From the NCBI GenBank assembly GCA_913054135.1, contig CAJXJK010000001.1, forward strand, positions 62,001 through 126,000: a stretch of 64,000 nt of DNA, given 5' to 3'. This DNA comes from an uncultured Flavobacteriales bacterium (GTDB lineage: Bacteria; Bacteroidota; Bacteroidia; Flavobacteriales_D; Crocinitomicaceae). This document shows, in pieces, positions 38,935 to 48,400 of this stretch. Position numbers and translations under genes: made by a program. The first letter of the stretch is position 1. Every line of letters starts with the position of its first letter. Under the pieces are notes generated by a model. The model was not told the DNA's origin. It saw nothing but the letters and a program-made list of their open reading frames with translations, and searched no databases.

Positions 38935-41900
38935 ATGAAATCTATTTTCTCACTCATTTTAGTTCTTCTTGTTTCTACTTCTTATGGCCAAGAAATAAAC
39001 AATTCCTCTTACAAGGATATCAGTGAAGGCTTAAACTGGAGATGTATCGGGCCATTTAGAGGTGGTCGATCAGCTGCTGTAACCGGAGTTGAAGGTAAAC
39101 CAATGCTCTACTACATGGGATCAACCGGAGGTGGAATTTGGAAGACAAAGAACGGAGGGAATACTTGGGAGAACATTTCGGATGGTTATTTCGGAGGATC
39201 TATAGGCTCAATTGCTGTCAGTTCATCTGATAATAATGTTCTTTATTCGGGAGGCGGAGAGGTAACTGTGAGAGGAAATGTCTCTTACGGATATGGTGTT
39301 CATAAATCAATTGATGGCGGTCGTTCATGGAAACATATGGGTTTAGAAAACTCTAAACATATTCCGAGAATCAGAATCCATCCGAAAAATCCTGATATCG
39401 TTTATGCTGCCGTTCTTGGAGATTTATATAAATCTTCTGATGACAGAGGAGTGTACAAGTCAATCAATGGAGGAGAAAGCTGGGAGAAAGTATTATTTGC
39501 AAATGCTGATGCTGGAGCCGTTGATATAATAATGGACCCTGAAAATCCTGATATTATTTATGCGAGTACTTGGCGAGTAAGAAGAACTCCTTATGATTTC
39601 TCTTCGGGAGGAGAAGGCTCTGCTCTTTGGAAAACTACAGATGGAGGAAAAACTTGGGAAGAGATTTCGAAGAATGAAGGTTTTCCTGAAGGAACGCTTG
39701 GAATTATAGGTGTAACTGTTTCACCAGTAAATCCTGAAAGAGTTTGGACGATTGTCGAGAATGAAAAAGGTGGAATTTATCGTTCAGATGATGGAGGAGA
39801 AACATGGGAGAACACTAATTCAGACAGAAATCTGAGACAAAGAGCTTGGTACTACTCAAGAATCTACGCAGATACTCAAGACGAGAATAAAGTATATGTG
39901 ATGAATGTAGCTTATCATATGTCAGCAGATGGTGGCAAAACGTTCTCAACTCATTACGCCCCTCACGGAGACCATCACGATTTGTGGATTGCTCCTGAAG
40001 ATCCAAAAAGAATGATCATTGCAGATGACGGAGGAGCTCAAGTATCATTTGATGCTGGGGCGAATTGGTCGACCTATAAGAACCAACCAACCTCACAGTT
40101 TTATAGGGTCACAACAGATGATGCATTCCCTTACAGAGTATATGGAGCGCAGCAAGACAATTCAACGGTTCGAATTCGTAACCGAGTTGATTGGGGAACA
40201 ATTTCTGAAGATGACTGGGAAAGTACTGCTGGAGGTGAAAGCGCTCACATTGCAATTGACCCTGAAAATAACGACATAGTTTACGGCGGGAGTTATGGCG
40301 GATTTTTGACTAGAAAAAATCATCAGAAAAATCAAAATAGATCTATCAATGTTTGGCCTGACAATCCTATAGGATATGGAGCTGAAGGGATGAAATATAG
40401 ATTTCAATGGAATTTCCCTTTATTCTTTTCGCCTCATGATTCGAAAAAACTTTACACAGCATCTAATCACTTACATGTTTCTAATGATGGAGGTGAAAGC
40501 TGGGAGGTAATCAGCCCTGATTTAACAAGAAATGACCCTTCAAAACTGGGCCCATCTGGTGGTCCAATAACCAAAGACAACACAGGGGTAGAATATTATT
40601 GCACCATATTTGCTGCAACTGAGTCATACAAAGAAAAAGACCTTCTTTGGGTAGGAACCGATGACGGATTAGTTCAAGTTTCAAGAGATGGTGGAAATGG
40701 ATGGGTAAATGTTACACCTCCAGGATTGCCTGAGTGGTCAATGATAAATAGTGTTGAAATAGATCCTTTCAGTGATGGTGGATTATTCGTGGCTGCGACC
40801 TCTTACAAGAATGGAGATTATGCACCCTACCTTTTTCACACTGTTGATTACGGTAAAACTTGGAAGAAAATCACCAATGGAATAGATGAAAACCATTTCA
40901 CAAGAGTTATCAGAGCTGATCCAAACAAAATAGGATTGTTATATGCTGGAACAGAAAGTGGCTTGTACATTTCATTTGATAATGGAAATAATTGGGAGGC
41001 ATTTCAACAAAACTTACCAATTGTACCAATTACTGATATGACTATCAAGCATGGAAACTTAATTGTAGCAACACAAGGAAGAAGTTTTTGGATTTTGGAT
41101 GACATGCATCTTATTCCGCAATACATGGAGAAAAAACCTTGGCATCTTGAATTATTCAAACCTGCTGATGCGATTCAAATGGGAGGTTCAACTAAAGAAT
41201 CAAAAACCGAAGGTCAAAATCATAGTGGTGGTGTTAGGGTTCACTACTTTTTAGAGAAAGAATTGGCTGAAGATGATACTATGTCTATCCGTTTTTATGA
41301 AGGACAAAATTTGATTCGCTCATTTTCAAACAAACCTAAAAAGGATGAAGGAGAATTGGGAGACCCTGAATTAGGAACCAATTTATTAGTTTGGAACATG
41401 CGCTACCCTAAAGCAGATAAATTTGAAGGTATGCTCATGTGGTGGGGAACTTTACAAGGTCCAAAAGCGCCGCCGGCAGAATATTCAGCTGAGCTCTTTT
41501 TGAATGGAGAGAGATATGGAACCGGACACAAATTCAAAATTCTTAAAGATCCAAGAAGCGAGGGCTCAGAAGAAGATTTACGCATGAAATTTGATTTCTT
41601 ACTAGACATTAGAAACACGCTTGATGAAACTCATGATGCTATTTCTGACATGCGATTGATCAAATCTCAAATTAAAAAAATGAATGAGCTTATCCCTGAA
41701 GGAAAAAATCAAGATGTAGTTGATAAAGGAAATGACTTAGATTCTATTTTAACAGAGATTGAAAAAACGCTTTATCAAACTAAACTAAAGAGTAATCAAG
41801 ACATGTTGAACTATCCAATCATGCTAAATAATAAGCTAGCACACGTAGCCTCCTTGGCAAGTATGAGCAATGATCGGCCTACTGAACAAATGATGTTGGT

Positions 41901-42033
41901 TAGAGATGATTTGACTAAAAAAATCAATGAGCAACTTCAGAAATGGAAAGACATTAAAAATGTGGAGATTCCTGCTTATAATGAACTGATTCGAAACGGA
42001 AAAATCAATGTAATTGGGCTTCCAGAAGAATAA
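38935..42033 (+). CDS. VPS10/sortilin-like beta-propeller (BNR-repeat) exported protein (start at ATG 38935, before the signal peptide)
   Basis: Repeated SxDGGxTW motifs (KNGGNTWENIS, TTDGGKTWEEIS, SDDGGETWENT, SNDGGESWEVIS, DNGNNWEAF). Confidence 0.9.
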   Translation: MKSIFSLILVLLVSTSYGQEINNSSYKDISEGLNWRCIGPFRGGRSAAVTGVEGKPMLYYMGSTGGGIWKTKNGGNTWENISDGYFGGSIGSIAVSSSDNNVLYSGGGEVTVRGNVSYGYGVHKSIDGGRSWKHMGLENSKHIPRIRIHPKNPDIVYAAVLGDLYKSSDDRGVYKSINGGESWEKVLFANADAGAVDIIMDPENPDIIYASTWRVRRTPYDFSSGGEGSALWKTTDGGKTWEEISKNEGFPEGTLGIIGVTVSPVNPERVWTIVENEKGGIYRSDDGGETWENTNSDRNLRQRAWYYSRIYADTQDENKVYVMNVAYHMSADGGKTFSTHYAPHGDHHDLWIAPEDPKRMIIADDGGAQVSFDAGANWSTYKNQPTSQFYRVTTDDAFPYRVYGAQQDNSTVRIRNRVDWGTISEDDWESTAGGESAHIAIDPENNDIVYGGSYGGFLTRKNHQKNQNRSINVWPDNPIGYGAEGMKYRFQWNFPLFFSPHDSKKLYTASNHLHVSNDGGESWEVISPDLTRNDPSKLGPSGGPITKDNTGVEYYCTIFAATESYKEKDLLWVGTDDGLVQVSRDGGNGWVNVTPPGLPEWSMINSVEIDPFSDGGLFVAATSYKNGDYAPYLFHTVDYGKTWKKITNGIDENHFTRVIRADPNKIGLLYAGTESGLYISFDNGNNWEAFQQNLPIVPITDMTIKHGNLIVATQGRSFWILDDMHLIPQYMEKKPWHLELFKPADAIQMGGSTKESKTEGQNHSGGVRVHYFLEKELAEDDTMSIRFYEGQNLIRSFSNKPKKDEGELGDPELGTNLLVWNMRYPKADKFEGMLMWWGTLQGPKAPPAEYSAELFLNGERYGTGHKFKILKDPRSEGSEEDLRMKFDFLLDIRNTLDETHDAISDMRLIKSQIKKMNELIPEGKNQDVVDKGNDLDSILTEIEKTLYQTKLKSNQDMLNYPIMLNNKLAHVASLASMSNDRPTEQMMLVRDDLTKKINEQLQKWKDIKNVEIPAYNELIRNGKINVIGLPEE

Positions 42034-42103
42034 TTAACTTTTTTTAAGATTTTGTACAATAAGTCATTTTTTTAATCGTTTAAGGAGAACCTAATCCTCA
42101 ACC

Positions 42104-42370
42104 ATGAAATGTCTTATTGTCCTCTTGACCTTGGTGTCTCTGAACTTAAGCTCTTTTGGAGCGCAAGAAGTTCAAATAGACCCAAACATCCAGACGTCAT
42201 CTTCAGATGCTTCAAATAGTGGCTTAGATTTTACGAATGCAACCTCAAGCACTCAAAATCAATCAACAAAAAAATCGTCTATGATGTACTATGTAATTCC
42301 TGCTGCAGCAATTCTACTAATTGCACTATTTTCAATTGCAATCTCGAAAAGATTATTCTTCGAAAAGTAA
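42104..42370 (+). CDS. Small single-pass membrane protein with signal peptide
   Basis: Signal peptide, Ser/Thr/Gln-rich middle, C-terminal TM MYYVIPAAAILLIALFSIAI. Confidence 0.5.
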   Translation: MKCLIVLLTLVSLNLSSFGAQEVQIDPNIQTSSSDASNSGLDFTNATSSTQNQSTKKSSMMYYVIPAAAILLIALFSIAISKRLFFEK

Positions 42371-42373
42371 ACC

Positions 42374-42637
42374 TTACTTTCTCTGCTTTCTTGATTTTCT
42401 ATACTTTGAAAAAGTATACATTCCCAATGCACCCGTTAGCATTGAAACAAGGATTATATAGATAATCCTGATTCTAAATTCTAACATAAAGAATTCAATC
42501 TTAATCTTATTTGAATTTTGAAATACAAACGCAATTAATCCAATCACCAATAAAACAGAGATAATTAAACCTATTTTTTGCTTTGTAGAAATCATTGACT
42601 TCTTCTCACTTTGCTTTTCATTTCCTTCTTCCATCAT
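42374..42637 (-). CDS. LapA-domain-like (DUF1049) membrane protein
   Basis: Two TM helices flanking FQNSNKIKIEFFMLEFRI. Confidence 0.7.
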   Translation of the reverse strand: MMEEGNEKQSEKKSMISTKQKIGLIISVLLVIGLIAFVFQNSNKIKIEFFMLEFRIRIIYIILVSMLTGALGMYTFSKYRKSRKQRK

Positions 42638-42696
42638 TCAAATATTTGCACTAAGATAGGGGATTCAAAACTTTATTTGATTATATTTTAATCATT

Positions 42697-42730
42697 TTTG
42701 TGACGATTTAATAATCTTTTATTACATTTG
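42697..42730 (+). promoter_or_regulatory. Candidate Bacteroidota promoter (TTTG-N22-TACATTTG) for ComM/YifB gene
   Basis: Close match to TTTG/TAnnTTTG consensus, 30 nt upstream of ATG 42760. Confidence 0.5.
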
Positions 42731-42759
42731 AATTCTCGCGCCTAATAAGAATTTACAAC

Positions 42760-44295
42760 ATGCTTATTAAAACTTACGGCTGCGCCGTTTACGGAATTGA
42801 GGCAATTCCAATTACCATTGAAACAAATATTGATAGAGGTATTAACTTTTTTTTGGTCGGATTACCTGACAGTGCTGTCAAAGAAAGTCATCAAAGAATC
42901 AAGGCAGCTTTCGCGAATTCAGATTACAAATTACCTGGCAAAGAAATCACAATCAACATGGCTCCTGCAGACATCCGAAAAGAAGGCTCTGCATATGATC
43001 TTACTATTGCTTGTGGAATTTTAGCTGCATCCGATCAAATAAAAGAAGACCTTGTTTGTCAATACTTAATAATGGGAGAACTTTCTTTGGATGGTGGGCT
43101 CAGACCAATTAAAGGAGCATTACCCATGGCACTTAAGGCGAAAGAGTTAGGATTTAAAGGATTCATTTTACCCAAAGAAAACGCCAATGAAGTAGCCATT
43201 GTAGAGGGGTTAGAAATTTTAGGTGCCCAAAATATAAATCAAGTAGTAGATTTTTTTAATGGCAAATCTCAAATCGAAATTGCAAAATTTGATATTGAAG
43301 AACAAAACGAATTGGCATTTATTAATGAAATTGATTTTTCAGATGTTAAAGGTCAAGAAAATGTAAAGAGAGCCCTAGAAATTGCTGCCGCTGGAGGACA
43401 CAACATCTTACTGGTCGGCCCTCCGGGATCAGGTAAAACAATGCTTGCCAAAAGACTTCCTACAATCCTACCTCCGCTTACGATTGACGAAGCTTTAGAA
43501 ACAACCAAGATTCATTCAGTTGCCGGCTTAATTAAACCAAACAGTGGATTAATGATGAATCGACCTTTTAGGTCTCCTCATCACACTGTCTCTGATGTTG
43601 CCTTAGTTGGAGGAGGATCACATCCAAAACCTGGCGAGATTTCATTAGCCCATAATGGCATCCTATTTTTAGATGAGCTTCCTGAATACAAAAGACAAGT
43701 TTTAGAAGTTATGCGACAACCTTTAGAAGACAGGGTAATTTCAATATCACGAGCAAAAATGTCAGTAGATTATCCCGCAGGTTTTATGCTAGTCGCGTCC
43801 ATGAACCCTTCTCCTTCAGGTAACTTTTATGACCCTAATGATCCATCAGCTGATCCAGAGTTTGCTGTAAAAAGATATTTAAACAAAATCTCAGGTCCCT
43901 TAATGGATAGGATTGATCTTCAAATTGAAGTTCCGGCCGTAAAATTTGATCAGTTGGCTGACGAAAGAAAAGGAGAGGCTAGCAAGTCAATTCGTCAAAG
44001 AGTAATTGAAGCAAGAAAGTTCCAAGCCAACAGATTTCAAGAGCACAAAGGAATTCACTATAATGCACAACTGTCTCCAAAACTTATCGAAAAACACTGC
44101 AAGCCTGGCAAAGCAGGAAAAGAGCTTATAAAAACTGCTATGGAGAAAATGGGTTTATCTGCGAGATCATTTGCCAGAATCTTGAAGGTTTCGAGAACAA
44201 TTGCTGACCTAGATAAATCAAATGCTATCAAGCCAAAGCACATTGCCGAAGCTATTAGTTTTAGGAGTTTAGATCGTGCAGGATGGCCAGGATAA
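42760..44295 (+). CDS. comM: YifB family Mg chelatase-like AAA ATPase (ComM-like)
   Basis: GLPDSAVKESHQRIKAA, MAPADIRKEGSAYDL, LLVGPPGSGKTMLAKRLPTILPPL, RPFRSPHHTVSDVALVGGG. Confidence 0.95.
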   Translation: MLIKTYGCAVYGIEAIPITIETNIDRGINFFLVGLPDSAVKESHQRIKAAFANSDYKLPGKEITINMAPADIRKEGSAYDLTIACGILAASDQIKEDLVCQYLIMGELSLDGGLRPIKGALPMALKAKELGFKGFILPKENANEVAIVEGLEILGAQNINQVVDFFNGKSQIEIAKFDIEEQNELAFINEIDFSDVKGQENVKRALEIAAAGGHNILLVGPPGSGKTMLAKRLPTILPPLTIDEALETTKIHSVAGLIKPNSGLMMNRPFRSPHHTVSDVALVGGGSHPKPGEISLAHNGILFLDELPEYKRQVLEVMRQPLEDRVISISRAKMSVDYPAGFMLVASMNPSPSGNFYDPNDPSADPEFAVKRYLNKISGPLMDRIDLQIEVPAVKFDQLADERKGEASKSIRQRVIEARKFQANRFQEHKGIHYNAQLSPKLIEKHCKPGKAGKELIKTAMEKMGLSARSFARILKVSRTIADLDKSNAIKPKHIAEAISFRSLDRAGWPG

Positions 44296-44397
44296 TCTGA
44301 GTGTTTTACACTTATAAATCAATAATCGTTAATAAGTCATGATACTCAATTAAGGTGGGTTCGTCAAAATTCATATATTTACTTCAAATCAAGCCTT

Positions 44398-45210
44398 ATG
44401 GAAAAGAGAGCACTTTTAGTACCACATGACTTTACAAAAGTTGCAGACAATGCTGTAACATATGCTTTGAACCTAGCTAACAAGATGGGAGCAAATGTAG
44501 AACTGCTGCATGTTGTAAAAGACAGTAAAGGAATTACAAAAGCTAAAACTCAGTTTGAAAAATTGATAGCTGACATTAAAGATAAACCTGCATCTGTAGA
44601 AGTAAATTATAATGTTCGTTCTGGTTCAATTTTTACTGATATTGCTTCAGTTGCTGCTGAAATACAAGCTTCTTTAATCATCATGGGTACACATGGTTCT
44701 AAAGGAATTCAGCAAAAAATGTTTGGTAGTTTTGCTCTGAAAGTAATCACGAGTACACACGTTCCTTTTTTGGTTGTCCAAGAAGAATACTCAGGACTTG
44801 ATTTAAGTAAGATTGTTGTTCCAATTGATGAGTCTCAAGAAAGTTTACAAATTGAGCAAGTCACATCTGGTTTAGCAGAAATGTTAAAATCAGAAGTTCA
44901 CATTTTGACTGAGAAAAAAGTAGATTCTAACCTCAAGCTAAAAGTAGCAGTTCACTCTGGACTTTTATCTAAACAATTTAAAGCTGCTGGTATTCCTTAT
45001 GTTACAGCTTCATTGAAAAAAGAGAAAGGCTACGCAGTTGATATTGCAGCTTATGCGGCATCACAAGACGCGAACTTAATTGCTTTTGCTTACCACTCTG
45101 ACAGTTTACTACCTCAGTTTGACACCTTCGCGCAGACGGTGATAATGAATAAAAAGGGAGTACCTGTTCTAATTCTTAATTCTAAAGAAGCTGGTAACTA
45201 CTTCTTCTAA
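44398..45210 (+). CDS. Universal stress protein family
   Basis: VPHDFTKVADNAVTYALNLANKMGANVELLHVV, IIMGTHGSKGIQQKMFGSFALKVITSTHVPFLVVQ. Confidence 0.88.
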   Translation: MEKRALLVPHDFTKVADNAVTYALNLANKMGANVELLHVVKDSKGITKAKTQFEKLIADIKDKPASVEVNYNVRSGSIFTDIASVAAEIQASLIIMGTHGSKGIQQKMFGSFALKVITSTHVPFLVVQEEYSGLDLSKIVVPIDESQESLQIEQVTSGLAEMLKSEVHILTEKKVDSNLKLKVAVHSGLLSKQFKAAGIPYVTASLKKEKGYAVDIAAYAASQDANLIAFAYHSDSLLPQFDTFAQTVIMNKKGVPVLILNSKEAGNYFF

Positions 45211-45433
45211 AGGTTAATTTTAGATATAATTCATAGTGAATTTGTTAAAGGATTCTCAAATGGCAATATTTAAAGAATTTGTCGTAGCCATCAACCTGGT
45301 CTACAACCCTCTTTTTCAGCACCTTTAAATAAGATGTATTATAGATTTAACAGTCTGATTATTTCTTAACCCTTTACTTATCTATCAATTTTGTAGATTA
45401 GTAGCTGATTTACTATTTACCAAATTCTAATTC

Positions 45434-48400
45434 ATGAACAGATTTCTAATCGCATTCACTTTTAGTGCAATTGTATTGAGCTCATCTTTTGCTCAAGAAC
45501 GAAGCTCAACTCCTTCTAGGTTTTCAGGTTTCACACCAAATAAAGGTCAAATCGCTAATGAAAAAAGTGAGCCTCTTGACAGCATTGATTTTAAGCTAGA
45601 AGCAGCAGGTGTTAATGCCTATTTCACCCCTTCTGGTATTGTTTACCATTTTTACAGAGAATACGAAAAGGAATCTTCAGAATACACGAAAGAAGAACAA
45701 GAAGCATATAATCGAGGTGATTATAATGAAGTAGGTAAAAAGGTCTTTTTCTACAGAATGGATTTCAGACTGATTGGCGCCAACCAAGAAGCAGAAATTA
45801 AAATGGAACAGGAATCAAAATCTTACACAAATTACTATTTGGCTTCATGCCCTGAAGGAATCACCAATGTTCATTCTTATAGCAAGGTCACTTATGAAGA
45901 GATTTATCCAAACATTGATTTAGTTTATTTAACTGAGAACGGAGAATTGAAATACGAATTCATAGTTAAACCGGGAGGTAACATTGAAGATATTCAATTC
46001 AAGTATGATGGTGCCGACGACATGAACCTGAGAGATGGAAACCTTGAGGTTGCTAATGGTTTTGGTCCTTTTATGGATAAAGCTCCTTTCAGTTTTTATG
46101 AATTAGAATCAAATGAAATTGAAAGTGAATACAAAATTGAGGATGGTATTGTCGGCTTTAAGGTAGAAGAATATGATGCCTCTAAAACTTTAGTTATTGA
46201 CCCTACAATTACCTGGTCAACTTATTATGACAATGGTGGTGGATCTGATTTTCACGCGAACAGTGCATATGATTCAGATGAAAACATGTACTTGGCTTAT
46301 GCTTCGTACTCTTCAGCTTGGACTACAGTAAATGCTGGAGCCGGACAATACTATGACGCTATTCATGACGGAAGTTTAGATCTGGTAATAGTTCGATTTA
46401 ATTCAGACATGACATTACAATGGGCAACATATTATGGCGGAGATGCAAGTGACGTGCTATGCGGAACTGGTGGAGATTACGGTAAAACTATTGACGTAAG
46501 TGACAATGACGACATTTATGTAGGAGGTCATGCAAACAGTAATCCGACAACCTTCCCTACCTTGTCATCTGGCGTTGGAGGAGCTTGGTACCAAGATCAA
46601 ACAAACCTAAAAGGTGGAGATAATTCGTTCTTATTAAAATTTGATCAAAATGGAGTAAGACAATGGGCTACTCTTTATCAACATACGAATGTCTCAACTT
46701 CGGGAGCAGGAATTAGAATTAACGGGATTAAATGTAACGGAGACAAAGTATACTTTACAGGACAAACGTATCAATTCAGTGGATTTGACATTCCTATAGT
46801 GTCTTTAGGTGGTGCTTATAACAACAGCACATTCGTTGGTAATCAAGATGTATTTCTTGGTAGGTTCAGTTCAGACTGTATTCTAGAATGGAGTACCTAC
46901 TTCAATAGCGGAAATGTTGCAGCCAATGGATATCAGCAAGGTTCTGACATAACTTTTGACGCATCTGGAAACATGATTCTTGCAGGTCAGGTATCAAATG
47001 ATAACTTAGGAGTGAACACTGTCAACCCTGGAGGTGGAGCATATTACGTTACTACAGTTAGTGGTTTTATAGATCATACAATAACTAAATTCAACACCTC
47101 TCTTCAGCCTACTTGGTCTACAATTATTGGAGGAACTGACTTAGACAGGGTGTCGGAAGTTTCGACAGACCCTTCAGGAAACATCCTGGTCGCGTCAAGA
47201 ATTGTGAGAGATAACGTTCCAACAGCCAACCCTGGAGGAGGCGCTTTCTTTATTGGGGCACACTCTGGGAATGATGATGGATTCATCATGAAATTCACAC
47301 CTGGTGGAGTCTACACTTGGGGAACTTATGTGGGGGCAAGTACAGCTTTCTCATCTATGACGGGTATCATTGGAGATGAGAATGATAACGTCTATGCCAT
47401 TGGTTATACCCAGGCAACAAACTTCCCTATTCAGTCTAACACAGGGTCATATAACCAATCTACGATTGGTGGGTCAAACGACTTAGTCCTAATGAGATTC
47501 AACTCGCTAGGGGTAAATGAATGGTCAACATACTATGGCGGAACTTTATCAGAAACTTGTTATGGTATTAAAATTGAACCATCCACAATTGCAAATTCTT
47601 GCGGTTTTAAACAATTCTTTTCTCCTGCAAGTCAAAGTACAAACACTCCAACAACCAATCCTGGTGGAGGTGCATTTTTTGAAGGAACCCTATCGGGTAC
47701 TTCTTCAAGAATGATTGTTTCTTATGAAGAAGCTGGAGGTTCAGTAGGAACGGCTCCTACATCAATTTCAGGAACAACTACTATTTGTTCAGGAAGTTCA
47801 ACAACTTTAACACAAGTTGGTGGATCTTTAGGAACCGGAGATACCTACGAATGGTATAGTGGAAGCTGCGGAGGAACATCTGTTGGGTCAGGAACATCTG
47901 TAATGGTATCACCAACAACTACCACAACTTATTACGTAAGAGCTGAAGGAACTTGTGGAATAACTGCTTGTGCAAGTGTAACAGTTACTGTAAACCCAAG
48001 CTCAACAGCACCAACAGGAATTACAGTAGATACAAATCCACTTTGCCCTGGCGGAAACACAGATCTAACGGTTCAAGGTGGTTCTTTAGGAACAGGTGCT
48101 AGTTTCGAATGGTATACAGGTTCTTGCGGAGGTACTTCGGCAGGATCAGGTGCAACAATAAATGTTAGTCCTGCTACTACAACAACTTATTATGTTAGAG
48201 CTGAAGGAACTTGTAACACAACTGCATGTGCGTCAGTTACCGTTACTGTTAATTCTGAATCGACGGCGGCAACTTCAATTTCATCTGCTCAAACTACGAT
48301 TTGTGACGGAGATACTGAAACACTAACTGTCAGTGGCGGATCTTTAGGAACTGGAGCTACTTGGGAATGGTATACAGGTTCATGCGGCGGAACTTCTGCT

